A stretch of 64,000 nt of DNA from Pseudomonas viridiflava (GTDB lineage: Bacteria > Pseudomonadota > Gammaproteobacteria > Pseudomonadales > Pseudomonadaceae): NCBI RefSeq assembly GCF_900582625.1, contig NZ_UTIQ01000327.1, positions 558,001 to 622,000 of the forward strand, read 5' to 3'. How positions within the stretch are numbered: position 1 is the stretch's first letter; each line of letters opens with the position of its first letter. Made by a program: the position numbers and the translations under genes. The notes under the pieces were generated by a model. That model was given only the letters and a program-made list of their open reading frames with translations. It had not been told where the DNA came from and made no database searches. Below are positions 34,138 through 43,254 of the stretch, piece after piece.

Positions 34138-34145
34138 GCTGTGCC

Positions 34146-35162
34146 TTAAACCATTTCTTCGCCGCCTTTACCACCGAGGACGATTTCCCCGGCTTCGGCC
34201 ATGCGGCGGGCGATGGTGAGAATTTCTTTTTGCGCCGCTTCAACGTCGCTGACCCGCACCGGACCGCGTGCTTCGAGGTCGTCGCGCAGCAGCTCGGCGG
34301 CACGTTTGGACATGTTCTTGAAGACTTTTTCCTTGATCGCCTCGTCGGCGCCTTTGAGCGCCAGCACCAGCACGTCGGACGACACTTCGCGCAGCAGCGC
34401 CTGGATGCCACGGTCGTCGACGTCGGCCAGGTTGTCGAACACGAACATCAGGTCTTCGATCTGCGAGGACAGGTCTTCGTCGACTTCGCGGATCGAGTCC
34501 ATCAACTGGCCTTCAACCGAGCTGTCGAGGAAGTTCATGATGTCGGCCGCGCGCTTCACGCCGCCCATTGTGGCGCGCGAGGTGTTGGCGCTGCCGGAGA
34601 ATTGCTTCTCGAGAATCTGGTTGAGTTCTTTGAGCGCCGCCGGTTGCACGGTGTTGAGCGACGACACGCGCAGCACGATGTCCAGACGCACTTTATGGTC
34701 GAAGTGGCCGAGCACTTCGCCAGCCTGGTCGGGGTCGAGGTAGGCGACCACAATGGCTTGAATTTGCGGGTGTTCGTAGCGAATGACGTCGGCCACTGCG
34801 CGCGGCTCCATCCACTTCAGGCTGTCGAGGCCACTGGTGCTGCCGCCGAGCAGAATGCGGTCGATGAGGCTGCCAGCTTTGTCTTCACCGAGCGCCTGGG
34901 TGAGCATTTTGCGGATGTAGCTGTCGGCGCCGACGCCCACGCTGGTTTGGTCGCCGACGGTTTCGACGAACTCGCCCATCACCTGCTCAACCTGCTCTTT
35001 CTGCACGTTGCGCATGTGCGCCATGGCCACGCCGACTTTTTGCACTTCCTTGGGACCGAGGTGACGCAGCACTTGCGCGGCGTCGGTCTCGCCGAGGGAG
35101 AGCAATAGAATCGCCGCTTTGTCGACCTTGGTCAGCTTGGCGGGGGCGCGGTTGTCATTCAT
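34146..35162 (-). CDS. fliG: Flagellar motor switch protein FliG
   Basis: FliG is the rotor protein that contacts the stators and anchors the C-ring to FliF. It is 338 residues of armadillo-like helices. The EHPQ motif is in IRYEHPQIQAIVVAYL (about residue 127), and the charged torque helix is near 285-300 (LMFVFDNLADVDDRGIQALL). It overlaps the fliF start by 8 bases. Confidence 0.97.
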   Translation of the reverse strand: MNDNRAPAKLTKVDKAAILLLSLGETDAAQVLRHLGPKEVQKVGVAMAHMRNVQKEQVEQVMGEFVETVGDQTSVGVGADSYIRKMLTQALGEDKAGSLIDRILLGGSTSGLDSLKWMEPRAVADVIRYEHPQIQAIVVAYLDPDQAGEVLGHFDHKVRLDIVLRVSSLNTVQPAALKELNQILEKQFSGSANTSRATMGGVKRAADIMNFLDSSVEGQLMDSIREVDEDLSSQIEDLMFVFDNLADVDDRGIQALLREVSSDVLVLALKGADEAIKEKVFKNMSKRAAELLRDDLEARGPVRVSDVEAAQKEILTIARRMAEAGEIVLGGKGGEEMV

Positions 35163-36951
35163 CGGCGTTGATCCACTCTTTAACCACTTGTGCCACGCGA
35201 CCCGGGTCTTCGGCTACCAGACCTTTAATCGCATTCAGTTGCGCATCATAACCTTCGGACGGACTCGGGAGCATGATGCTCGCGGGTCCACCAAGGCTTA
35301 CACGATCAGCGGACAATTCGCCGTCCAACCCGCCCATGGCGCCCAGGTCGACATCGCCGCCGTGACCGTCATTGCCCAGCGCATTGTTCTTGCCGCCACC
35401 GGTAATGTTGTTCAACACCGGACGCAGCACACCAAAGACCAGTACCAGAATAAACAGCACGCCCAGTACTTGCTTCACCACATCCCAGAACCAGGGCTGG
35501 GTGTAGAACGGAATCGACTCGATTTCTTCGCCCTGACTGGCCGCGAATGCCGAGTTGATCACGCTGACGCTGTCGCCACGGGCCGCATCGAAACCGACCG
35601 AGTCCTGCACCAGGCGGGTAAAGCGCGCCAAGTCGGCGGCGCTCCACGGCGTGCGCGTGGTCTCGCCGGTCTGTGCGTTCACGTTCACCTGATCGTCCAC
35701 CACCACCGCGACAGAAAGCCGACGCAAGCGGCCTTGCTGCTGCTTGGTGTGGCTGATGGAGCGGTCCAGCTCATAGTTACGGGTGGCTTGTTCGCGTTTG
35801 TCGGCCGGATAAGGCGCGAGTTTAGGCTGGCCAGTGGCCGGGTCGACGATCTGCGTGCCGTTGGCATCGAGCAGCGGTTGCCCAGCGGCAATCGGACCGG
35901 CTGGCGCAGGCGCAGCGGCGGCCGCTTGTTGCGGCGCAGAGGCCGGGCCTGGCGGCTGGTTGCTGACAGCACCGGGAATACCCTGCGAGCCGGCGGCGCT
36001 GGAGCGCTCTTCATTAACCTTCTGTTCGCTGCGCAGCGCTGGCTGGTCGGGGTTGAACATTTCCGACGTCGACTCAACGGCGCTGAAATCAACATCGGCC
36101 GACACTTCAGCCTTGTAGCGGCCGGCGCCCAACACCGGTTGCAGAATGCTGTCGACGCGCTGGCTGAACATGCCTTCCATGCGGCGGCTGTAATCGAACT
36201 GCTTGCCGGCCATGCTCAATTCGGACAGTTCTTGCTGGTCGGACAGCAGGTTGCCTTTCTGGTCGACCACAGTAATTTGCGATTTGCTCAGTTCCGGCAC
36301 GCTGGTGGCGATCAGGTTAACGATGGCCATTACCTGACTCGGCTCCAGCGCACGGCCCGGATACAGCTCCACCAGCACCGAGGCGCTAGGCTTGCGCTCA
36401 TCACGCACGAACACCGAACTCTTCGGGATGGCCAAATGCACGCGGGCCGCTTTGACGTTGTTCAGGCTCGACACCGTGCGCGCCAACTCGCCTTCCAAAC
36501 CCCGGCGATAACGGGTGGCCTCCATGAACTGGCTGGTGCCCAGACCTTGCTCGCCGTCGAGAATTTCAAAACCGATGTTGGCATCACGCGGCGACACACC
36601 GGCCTGCGCCAGTTGCAAGCGGGCACGGGACACGTCGCTGGCTTTAACCAGCAGCGCGCCGGAATTCGGTTCCATGGTGTACGGAATATTGGCGGCGGTG
36701 AGGGTTTCCGTCACTTGTTTGGCGTCCATCCCTTCCAGGCTGCCATACAGCGGACGGTAATCCGGCTGCTGCGACCACAGCACCACGGCAAAACCGATGG
36801 CCACGCTCGCCGCCAGACCGACCAACAGGCCGACCTGCCGCAGCATGGTCATCTGCGACAGGTTGTCCAGGAACGCCAAGCCGAACAGCGGCTTCTTGGG
36901 CTCGTTGGAATCTGCCTTGACGGGTACGGTGCTGATCGCTGCTTCTGCCAT
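35155..36951 (-). CDS. fliF: Flagellar MS-ring protein FliF
   Basis: FliF builds the MS ring that houses the export gate. It is 598 residues: a cytoplasmic N terminus, TM1 at about 40-62, a large periplasmic part with ring-building motifs (RALEPSQVMAIVNLIATSVPEL), a Pro/Ala-rich insert near 320-350, TM2 at about 488-508 and a C-terminal FliG-binding tail ending VKEWINADE. It lies between fliE and fliG. Confidence 0.97.
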   Translation of the reverse strand: MAEAAISTVPVKADSNEPKKPLFGLAFLDNLSQMTMLRQVGLLVGLAASVAIGFAVVLWSQQPDYRPLYGSLEGMDAKQVTETLTAANIPYTMEPNSGALLVKASDVSRARLQLAQAGVSPRDANIGFEILDGEQGLGTSQFMEATRYRRGLEGELARTVSSLNNVKAARVHLAIPKSSVFVRDERKPSASVLVELYPGRALEPSQVMAIVNLIATSVPELSKSQITVVDQKGNLLSDQQELSELSMAGKQFDYSRRMEGMFSQRVDSILQPVLGAGRYKAEVSADVDFSAVESTSEMFNPDQPALRSEQKVNEERSSAAGSQGIPGAVSNQPPGPASAPQQAAAAAPAPAGPIAAGQPLLDANGTQIVDPATGQPKLAPYPADKREQATRNYELDRSISHTKQQQGRLRRLSVAVVVDDQVNVNAQTGETTRTPWSAADLARFTRLVQDSVGFDAARGDSVSVINSAFAASQGEEIESIPFYTQPWFWDVVKQVLGVLFILVLVFGVLRPVLNNITGGGKNNALGNDGHGGDVDLGAMGGLDGELSADRVSLGGPASIMLPSPSEGYDAQLNAIKGLVAEDPGRVAQVVKEWINADE

Positions 36952-37022
36952 GTCTTAACTCACTGTTGCGTCTTGCTGCTTAACCCGTTGCGGGCCCTGA
37001 GTTGCTGGATAACGCCAACCAC

Positions 37023-37352
37023 TCAGACGGGCATTTGCATGATGTCCTGGTACGCCTGAACCAGCTTGTTGCGCACCTGCGTAATGGCCTGGAAGGACAC
37101 GCCGGCCTTCTGCGAGGCGATCATCACGTCAGTGATATCCACGCCGCTCTTGCCGATTTCGAAGGCTTCGGCCAGTTGGCTAGAAGCTTGCTGGGTTTCG
37201 TTCACCTTGTTGACGGCTTGACCGAGCATGTCCGAAAAGCTCGGCGCCCCGACTTCTGCCGGTGCTGCCGCGACTTTAGGACGGGCCATGGCCTCCATTT
37301 GCATGGAGCGCATTTCCAACATTAGGCGATTGAACTCGACACCCTGACTCAT
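37023..37352 (-). CDS. fliE: Flagellar hook-basal body protein FliE
   Basis: FliE joins the MS ring to the rod and is the first secreted subunit. From the ATG at 37352 (MSQGVEFNRLMLEMRSMQME) it is 109 residues. The C-terminal conserved part reads VDITDVMIASQKAGVSFQAI and ends LVQAYQDIMQMPV. It is the first gene of the fliEFGHIJ operon, with a sigma-54-type promoter about 58 bases upstream. Confidence 0.96.
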   Translation of the reverse strand: MSQGVEFNRLMLEMRSMQMEAMARPKVAAAPAEVGAPSFSDMLGQAVNKVNETQQASSQLAEAFEIGKSGVDITDVMIASQKAGVSFQAITQVRNKLVQAYQDIMQMPV

Positions 37353-37409
37353 GACGCTTCTCCGGTGACCGCAGGTTTTTTGACGCAATGCGGTAGGTAA
37401 CCGAGTGAT

Positions 37410-37425
37410 TGCAACAAGGGTGCCA
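37410..37425 (-). promoter_or_regulatory. Sigma-54 promoter for the fliE operon
   Basis: The minus strand reads TGGCACCCTTGTTGCA, a near-perfect -24/-12 site (TGGCAC-N5-TTGCA), 58 bases upstream of the fliE ATG. This is the best match of the four sigma-54 sites in the window. Confidence 0.8.
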
Positions 37426-37489
37426 AAAGAGGAAAAGGACTACAGGGTTTGAGGATTGGGATGGTTTTGTTGGTGAAACCACCCTCCCC

Positions 37490-37516
37490 TGTGGGAGCGG
37501 CTTTAGCCGCGATGCT
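37490..37516. repeat. Single REP-like hairpin
   Basis: A single copy of the GTGGGAGCGGCTTTAGCCGCGATGC repeat (given here as positions 37490-37516; core GCGGCT-TT-AGCCGC) lies in the spacer upstream of the fliE promoter. Related copies are at 43994, 49037, 55449 and 55486. Confidence 0.7.
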
Positions 37517-37578
37517 CTTGGTTTCTGGAAAGTTGGGCGGTGGGCCAAAGGCGAAGCCCGACGGTGCGGGGTGGGTGT

Positions 37579-37817
37579 GATTAACGACCGGAGATTGGTC
37601 CGAAACTCTGGATCCCCGCGTTCGCGAGGATGACGGAGTGTTTCTTAAGCGCACCGTCATCCTTGTGGACGCGGCGGTCCGACGTTCGAGTTTGATTAAC
37701 GACCAAGACCGGTCGAAATTCTGGATTCCGAATCGTCCGGCCGCCGCCTCGTCGAGGATGACGGTTGTCTCAACAAAAACCCCCGTCATTCCCGCGAAGG
37801 CGGGAATCCAGAATTTC
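37579..37817. repeat. Cluster of GGATTCC/GGATCCCCGCG-type dispersed repeats
   Basis: Three units end in an inverted motif: CTGGATCCCCGCGTTCGCGA...GATGACGG at 37606-37636; a degenerate unit at 37727-37765; and CCGTCATTCCCGCGAAGGCG...CCAG at 37783-37811. The first two are also preceded by a shared GATTAACGACC segment, so the block looks duplicated. A related copy is at 48966-48998. With the REP hairpin and the fliE promoter, this accounts for the 37353-37859 spacer; I see no gene there. Confidence 0.75.
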
Positions 37818-37859
37818 AAGCCAAGCGCCAAAGCCGAATACAGCGCTCTAGCCCCCCTC

Positions 37860-39008
37860 CTAAATCCCCATCTGCTTACTAATAATCTCGTTCATCACTT
37901 CCCGCGTCCCTCCCCCAATAGAAAGAATGCGGTTATCGCGATACAGCCGTTCCACCAGGCTCTCGCGCATAAAACCCATGCCCCCCGCCACCTGCACCGC
38001 GTCATAAACGATGCGGTCGGCAACATCAGTGGCGAAGTTCTTGGCCATGGAAATTTCTTTAATCACCGACTTGCCCGCCGCCATCTTCGCCGCCTGGCGG
38101 TAGGTGAATTCGCGGGACACTTCCAGCTGGGTGGCCATCTCCGCCAAGCGGTGTTTCAGCACTTGGAATTTGCCGATGGGTTTGCCGAACGCCTCACGCT
38201 GCCGCGCCCAGTTTAGGGATTCTTGCAACGCCAACTCGGCGGTCATGTTGGCCATGATCGCCAGCGCCAGTCGCTCCGATTGGAAGTTGGCCATGATGCC
38301 GGCAAAGCCCATGTTCTCGGCGCCGATCAGGTTGCCCACCGGCACTTTGCAGTCGTCGAAAAACAGCTCGGCGGTGTCGGACGCCCACCAGCCCATTTTT
38401 TTCAGCTGACGGCCCACGGTAAAGCCGGGCGTGCCCTTCTCGATCATCAGCAGACTCACGCCGCCAAAGCCTTCGCCACCAGTGCGCACGGCCACGGTGT
38501 AGTAGTCGGCGCGTACGCCGCTGGTGATAAAGGTTTTGCTGCCGGTCACGCGGTAAAAATCACCGTCGCGCACGGCGCGGGTTTTAAGGCTGGCCACGTC
38601 GGAACCGCCGCTGGGCTCGGTAACGGCCAGCGCACAGATTTTTTCGCCGCTGAGCACTTGCGGCACCACCCGGTCGCGCACGTCCGGGCGGGCCCATTTG
38701 AGAATGGGCGGCAAACCGATATCCAGTGAGCCCAACCCCGCGACCAGGCCACCGGAGCCGCAACGCATCAGTTCCTCGCTGGCCGCCACCTTGGCGAACA
38801 GATCGCCTTCATGGCTGCCGCCGAACTGTTCCGGATAACCAATCCCCAAGATGCCCGCGGCCCCAGCTTTCAGGTACAGCTCGCGAGGAAAGCTTTCCGC
38901 CTCTTCCCACTCCGCCACATAAGGAAGGATTTCGCGCTCAACGAACCGGCGTACCGAGTCGCGAACCAGCTGGTGCGAGTCGTCGAAGTATTCTTGAAGG
39001 GCAGACAT
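37860..39008 (-). CDS. Acyl-CoA dehydrogenase
   Basis: This is a 382-residue FAD-dependent acyl-CoA dehydrogenase with all three domains: the N-terminal helical domain, the middle beta domain with the signature CALAVTEPSGGSDVASLKT (about 125-143), and the C-terminal helical domain. The position of the medium-chain catalytic Glu is occupied by Gly (SIGGGTREVM), as in isovaleryl-CoA-type enzymes. The likely base is the Glu of FQSERLALA (about residue 250). This suggests a short- or branched-chain substrate. It stands alone between the fliE spacer and the siderophore receptor. Confidence 0.93.
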   Translation of the reverse strand: MSALQEYFDDSHQLVRDSVRRFVEREILPYVAEWEEAESFPRELYLKAGAAGILGIGYPEQFGGSHEGDLFAKVAASEELMRCGSGGLVAGLGSLDIGLPPILKWARPDVRDRVVPQVLSGEKICALAVTEPSGGSDVASLKTRAVRDGDFYRVTGSKTFITSGVRADYYTVAVRTGGEGFGGVSLLMIEKGTPGFTVGRQLKKMGWWASDTAELFFDDCKVPVGNLIGAENMGFAGIMANFQSERLALAIMANMTAELALQESLNWARQREAFGKPIGKFQVLKHRLAEMATQLEVSREFTYRQAAKMAAGKSVIKEISMAKNFATDVADRIVYDAVQVAGGMGFMRESLVERLYRDNRILSIGGGTREVMNEIISKQMGI

Positions 39009-39150
39009 GGCGAGCTCTCGGAAAGGTTTGGCCGACCTTACCGAGCGCTTGCTTGGTTTTCAACAGGGAACAGGCGGCAGTTCGGCCAAAAGTCGAGATC
39101 GTGGCTCGCCATTGGGTTGAGCCGCAGGCGAAGCCCAACAGCTGGCCAAC

Positions 39151-41655
39151 TCAAAACTTCTGAATCACCGTCGCCATCACGTTGCGTTCTTCGCCGTAGT
39201 AGCAAAAGTTGAGGTTGCCGCACGAGGCCACGTATTTCTCGTCGGTGAGGTTGTTGGCGTTGACGCGCACAGACGTGCCCTTCAACCCCAATTCGGAAAA
39301 GTCGTAACTCACCGAGGCGTCATACAGGGTGTACGACGGCACATAAACGGTGTTCTCCGCATCCGCCCAGCTTTTGCCCACGTAGCGCACGCCAGCGCCT
39401 ACACCGAGTCCGGCAAGCCCGGTGCCGTCAAAGCGGTAATCGGCCCACAGGCTCGCCATATGTTTCGGCGTTTGCGACGGCGTGTTGCCCTTCACGTCGC
39501 TCTCCACGCCGAAGCTGTCAAAGCTGAAGTAGCTCTTGGCGTACTCGACCTTGGTGTAGGTGTAACTGCCCAGCAGGCGCAGGTGGTCGGTGACGTGTAG
39601 ACGCCCTTCCAGCTCGACGCCTTTGGATTCCACTTCGCCAGCGTTGCGGTAGAAGTTCTCGTTGGCCAGCTTGGTCGCCACGTTTTCCTGACGGATGTCG
39701 AACAGCGACAGGGTGTACAAATCGTCGGTGTCGGTCGGCTGGTATTTCAGCCCCACTTCCCACTGCTTGCCTTCCGACGGCTCGATTAGGCTGCCGGCCG
39801 CATCGCTGTAGGTAGACGGATTGAACGACTCGGAATAGCTGATATACGGCGCAATGCCGTTATCGAACTGGTACAGCACGCCCGCGCGGCCGGTGACTTT
39901 GCTGTCGGTCAGCGAATTCTCGGTGCCGGCCGGACGGTTCACCAGCCCGGTGCTGGCGCTGAATTCATCGACGCGGTTTTCTTCCGACACGTCAAACCAG
40001 TCTTTGCGCAGCCCCAGCGAGATATTCCAACGGTCGAGTTCGATCAGGTCCTGCACGTAAGCGCCGGTCTGCTCTTTGCGGCGCAGGTAGCTATTGAGTT
40101 GGAAGTTGGGTGTGAAGGTGACGCTGTCGTCGCCGTATTGCGGGTCGAAGGCGTTCAGCGTACTGGCCGTGCCGTAGGGCCAGTCGACGACGTTTTTGAT
40201 CCGCTGGTAGTCCAGGCCGGTGACCACCGTGTGCTCGGCGGCGCCGGTGAAGAATTCGGCTTGCAGCATGTTGTCGACGATCCAGGAATGCAGCTTCTCA
40301 TCCGCTGCCGAATACGGCCGGTACAGCTCATCGCCCGCCGCATAGCCATAGGCGTAGACCTGTTTCTGCTCCAAGTCGGAATCCAGGTAACGGAAGTTTT
40401 GCCGCACGCTCCATACATCATCGAAGCGGTGCTGCAACTCGTAGCCGAACATTTGCTGCTCGCGCTTGGCAGTGTCGTTGTCCGGTTCGCCTTCGAAAAA
40501 CGAGGTGGAGATGCGCTTGCCGTTGCGTGTGTACAGCGTGCCCGAGGCTGGCAAACCGCCGTGGTAGCCGGCTTGCGGGTCGCTCTGCAAATAGGCGTAC
40601 AGGTTCAGGGACGTGTCTTCACTGAAGTTGACCAGCAGGCTCGGCATCAGGGTGTAGCGGGTTTCTTCGGTGTAATCGAACTGGGTGTCGGTGTCTTTGG
40701 CAAAGCCCACCAGGCGATAGGCGATGTTCTCGGTCAGCGGCCCGGTGGAGTCGAAGCCCAGCGCCTTGTAGTCGTGGCTGCCGGCTGAAAGCTGGACCTC
40801 GTGACTGGCCTCGAACTTGGGCCGCTTGGTGGTCAGCGCCACCAGGCCGCCGGGGTTGCTGCGGCCGTACAGCACGGAGGACGGGCCTTTGAGCACGTCG
40901 ATGCGCTCGATGAAATACGGGTCCACTTGCAGGCTGCTGTAGGTGCCGGCATCGCTCATCGACTTGAGGCCGTCGACGATGATGTTATCGACCGAGCCGT
41001 CATTGAAGCCGCGCATGGCCACGTAGTCGTAGCGATGGGTGGCGCCGTAGGGGTTGGTGAGCACGCCCGGCACATAGCGAATGGCTTCGGACACGGTTTG
41101 CGAGCCCTGATCGTCCATTTGCTCGCGGGTGACCACCGACACCGATTGCGAGGTGTTGACCAGCGCCTTGCTGGTTTTGGTCGCCACGCTGCTGTGGGTG
41201 GCGTTGTAGCCTTCCATGCTGCCGAGGGCGTTGCCCAGGGCGAAGGCCTTGACCGACGCCGCAGGCAATTCCACCGCCGCCCCGCTATCGCCGCCGCTAA
41301 GGCTGTAGCCGCCCTGGCCATCGCCAATTGCGCGCAAACCGCTGCCGGCGAGCAAACGGTTAAAGCCTTCGTTAACGCTGACGCTGCCTTGCAAGCCCGG
41401 CGTGTTTTTACCTTCGGTCAAGCGGCCGTCCACCGACAGCAACACGCCCGCCTCGGCGGCGAAACGGCTTAATGCGGACGACAGCGGCCCGGCCGGAATT
41501 TGGTAACTGCGCACGGCCTCTTGGTTGCTCGCCCCATCGGCGGCCTGAACCAGCAGCGGCTGCAATGTCGCCAGAGGAAGTGCGAGCAGCGCCAGGCGCA
41601 CAGCCGGGCGCAGGCGGCGGGTGGTTACAGCTAACACGAAGGTATTCGAAGCCAT
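39151..41655 (-). CDS. TonB-dependent siderophore receptor with signalling (STN) domain
   Basis: From the ATG at 41655 the product is 834 residues: a signal peptide (about 1-38), an STN signalling domain (about 45-120: YQIPAGPLSSALSRFAAEAGVLLS), a plug (about 155-280: SVSVVTREQMDDQGSQTVSEAIRYVPGV and VLKGPSSVLYGRSNPGG) and a 22-strand barrel ending in Phe. The STN domain marks it as a transducer that talks to FecR/FecI, encoded just upstream. The C-terminal NNLTDEKYVASCGNLNFCYYGEER resembles hydroxamate-type (ferrichrome/ferrioxamine) receptors; the ligand remains an inference. Confidence 0.93.
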   Translation of the reverse strand: MASNTFVLAVTTRRLRPAVRLALLALPLATLQPLLVQAADGASNQEAVRSYQIPAGPLSSALSRFAAEAGVLLSVDGRLTEGKNTPGLQGSVSVNEGFNRLLAGSGLRAIGDGQGGYSLSGGDSGAAVELPAASVKAFALGNALGSMEGYNATHSSVATKTSKALVNTSQSVSVVTREQMDDQGSQTVSEAIRYVPGVLTNPYGATHRYDYVAMRGFNDGSVDNIIVDGLKSMSDAGTYSSLQVDPYFIERIDVLKGPSSVLYGRSNPGGLVALTTKRPKFEASHEVQLSAGSHDYKALGFDSTGPLTENIAYRLVGFAKDTDTQFDYTEETRYTLMPSLLVNFSEDTSLNLYAYLQSDPQAGYHGGLPASGTLYTRNGKRISTSFFEGEPDNDTAKREQQMFGYELQHRFDDVWSVRQNFRYLDSDLEQKQVYAYGYAAGDELYRPYSAADEKLHSWIVDNMLQAEFFTGAAEHTVVTGLDYQRIKNVVDWPYGTASTLNAFDPQYGDDSVTFTPNFQLNSYLRRKEQTGAYVQDLIELDRWNISLGLRKDWFDVSEENRVDEFSASTGLVNRPAGTENSLTDSKVTGRAGVLYQFDNGIAPYISYSESFNPSTYSDAAGSLIEPSEGKQWEVGLKYQPTDTDDLYTLSLFDIRQENVATKLANENFYRNAGEVESKGVELEGRLHVTDHLRLLGSYTYTKVEYAKSYFSFDSFGVESDVKGNTPSQTPKHMASLWADYRFDGTGLAGLGVGAGVRYVGKSWADAENTVYVPSYTLYDASVSYDFSELGLKGTSVRVNANNLTDEKYVASCGNLNFCYYGEERNVMATVIQKF

Positions 41656-41745
41656 GGACTGTTCCGTTTGGTGGGTGGCTGCACGCGTTGCGCATGCCCT
41701 ATGCACCTGAAGCCAAGCGAACGGCAAAAAGGGGAACCGCGAGAT

Positions 41746-41758
41746 GAAAATAATTTTC
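41746..41758. promoter_or_regulatory. AT-rich palindrome before the receptor gene (Fur- or ECF-type site)
   Basis: GAAAAT-A-ATTTTC is a perfect inverted repeat between the fecR stop and the receptor start. It could be a Fur half-box pair, or GAAAAT could be the -35 of an iron-starvation ECF promoter read by the FecI-like sigma. I cannot place a matching -10 with certainty. Confidence 0.35.
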
Positions 41759-41766
41759 GCGCCGCC

Positions 41767-42720
41767 TTAGGCCGGCTCAACCGTGATCCACCAGGGCGTG
41801 CGTTGGCGAATGCGCACCGGCAGGCTGGTTTGCAAGGCGGCGAAAATCTTCGCGCGGTCGGCCAAGGGATACGCGCCGACCAGGCGTAAATCGGCGATAC
41901 GCGGATCGCAGCCCAGATACCCCGGCGTGTACTCGGCCAGTTCGGAAATGAAATCGCCCAGGCGCATGTTGTCGGCCAGCAGCACGCCCTTGCTCCAGGC
42001 TTGGCGCCCGGCCTCGGCGAGCTGCACCGCGCCATCGCCTGAAGCGCCGAAACGCAGCTGTTGGCCGGCCTCGACTACCCGGATTGCGCCGCCCGCTGCC
42101 GGCGTAATTTCTACCGCGCCGTTGAAAACGCTGAGCTGGGTGATGCCCTCGCCCTGACGCACGCTAAAGCGCGTACCGAGCGCCCGCAGACGCCCTTGCA
42201 GCGTATCGACCACCAGCGGGCGCAAGCTGTCGTGGGCGCTTTCGAGCAACAGCTCGCCACGGAACAACTGCACGCGACGCAGGCTGGGGCTGTAGTCGAT
42301 GTCGGCGGCGCTGTTGCTGTTGAGCCACAGCTGCGTGCCGTCGGCCAGGCGCGTTTCGCGCACTTCGCCGACCGCCGTACGTTCGCTTGCCACCCACGCT
42401 TGCAAGGTACTGCGGCGAACGGTGACCAGGCCTAACACGCCGCCACCGCAGAGCAACGCCAGCATGCCAATCGCCCGGCGCCTGCTCTGGCCCGCGACGC
42501 TTAGCGCCTGGGCGGCTGCGCGGCGGCGCTCGCTGGGCAAGCGTTCAAACTGGCCGCTAATGGCTTGTACCCGCTGCCACGCGGCGGCGTGGTCCGGGCT
42601 GGCCGCCAGCCACAAGCGCCACGCTTGGCGTTGATGCTCGCTGACGCCACCGTCACTCAAGGTGGCAAACCAGTCGGCGGCCTGTTGCAGCACTGCATAG
42701 TCGGGCGTTGGCGAAGTCAT
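41767..42720 (-). CDS. FecR-family anti-sigma/signal transducer
   Basis: From the ATG at 42720 the protein has 317 residues: a cytoplasmic DUF4880-type N-terminal domain (about 1-80: DYAVLQQAADWFATLSDGGVS), a single membrane helix at about 83-101 and a periplasmic FecR domain (about 110-210: ETRLADGTQLWLNSNSAADI). It overlaps the sigma gene by ATGA. It relays occupancy of the receptor at 39151-41655 to the sigma factor. Confidence 0.93.
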   Translation of the reverse strand: MTSPTPDYAVLQQAADWFATLSDGGVSEHQRQAWRLWLAASPDHAAAWQRVQAISGQFERLPSERRRAAAQALSVAGQSRRRAIGMLALLCGGGVLGLVTVRRSTLQAWVASERTAVGEVRETRLADGTQLWLNSNSAADIDYSPSLRRVQLFRGELLLESAHDSLRPLVVDTLQGRLRALGTRFSVRQGEGITQLSVFNGAVEITPAAGGAIRVVEAGQQLRFGASGDGAVQLAEAGRQAWSKGVLLADNMRLGDFISELAEYTPGYLGCDPRIADLRLVGAYPLADRAKIFAALQTSLPVRIRQRTPWWITVEPA

Positions 42721-43238
42721 GCGCCCTGCTCCAGCATCAGGCAATGCAGCATGGCCTGCGCCATGTACTTTTTCACCATGCGCTCGGACACCTGCAAGCG
42801 CGTGGCAATGGCGGCGTAGGTCAGGCCATCCAGCTGCGACCACAGGAACGCCTGGCGCACCTTGCTCGGCAAGCGCAGCAGCATGGCGTCGATGGCCAGC
42901 AAGGTTTGCATAATCAATTCGCGCTCCTCCGGCGAGGGCGCGTAGTGCTCGGGCTGGGCGGCCAGGGCGTCGAGATAGGCGCGCTCAAGGGCTTGGCGGC
43001 GCCAGAAGTTGACCAGCAGCGAATGAGCGATGGTCGACAGGTAAGCGCGCGGCTCGCGCAGCGTCGGCAGGTCGCTGTCTTTGCTGAGCACGCGCAGGAA
43101 GGTGTCTTGAGCCAGGTCCGCCGCATTCTCGGCGCAGCCCAGACGCTTGCGCAGCCAACCGCTCAGCCAGCCATGATGCTCGCGGTAAAGCTGCTGCAGG
43201 GATTGCTCAGCGGTGTGTGACTGCACCTGAAGATCCAT
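42717..43238 (-). CDS. FecI-type ECF sigma factor
   Basis: This is a 173-residue iron-starvation ECF sigma factor. Region 2 is at about 12-80 (LYREHHGWLSGWLRKRLGCAENAADLAQDTFLRVL) and region 4 at about 115-165 (LAIDAMLLRLPSKVRQAFLWSQLDGLTYAAIATRLQVSERMVKKYMAQA, quoted in two parts: LPSKVRQAFLW and YAAIATRLQVSERMVKKYM). It is the first gene of the sigma/FecR/receptor set. A Fur-box-like site overlaps its likely promoter. Confidence 0.94.
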   Translation of the reverse strand: MDLQVQSHTAEQSLQQLYREHHGWLSGWLRKRLGCAENAADLAQDTFLRVLSKDSDLPTLREPRAYLSTIAHSLLVNFWRRQALERAYLDALAAQPEHYAPSPEERELIMQTLLAIDAMLLRLPSKVRQAFLWSQLDGLTYAAIATRLQVSERMVKKYMAQAMLHCLMLEQGA

Positions 43239-43254
43239 TGCTCAAGATTAATGC

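Noticed and set aside
35119..37059. A 646-codon plus-strand open frame opposite fliF
   Set aside because: It is a mirror of the fliF codon pattern, with no domain or ribosome site of note.
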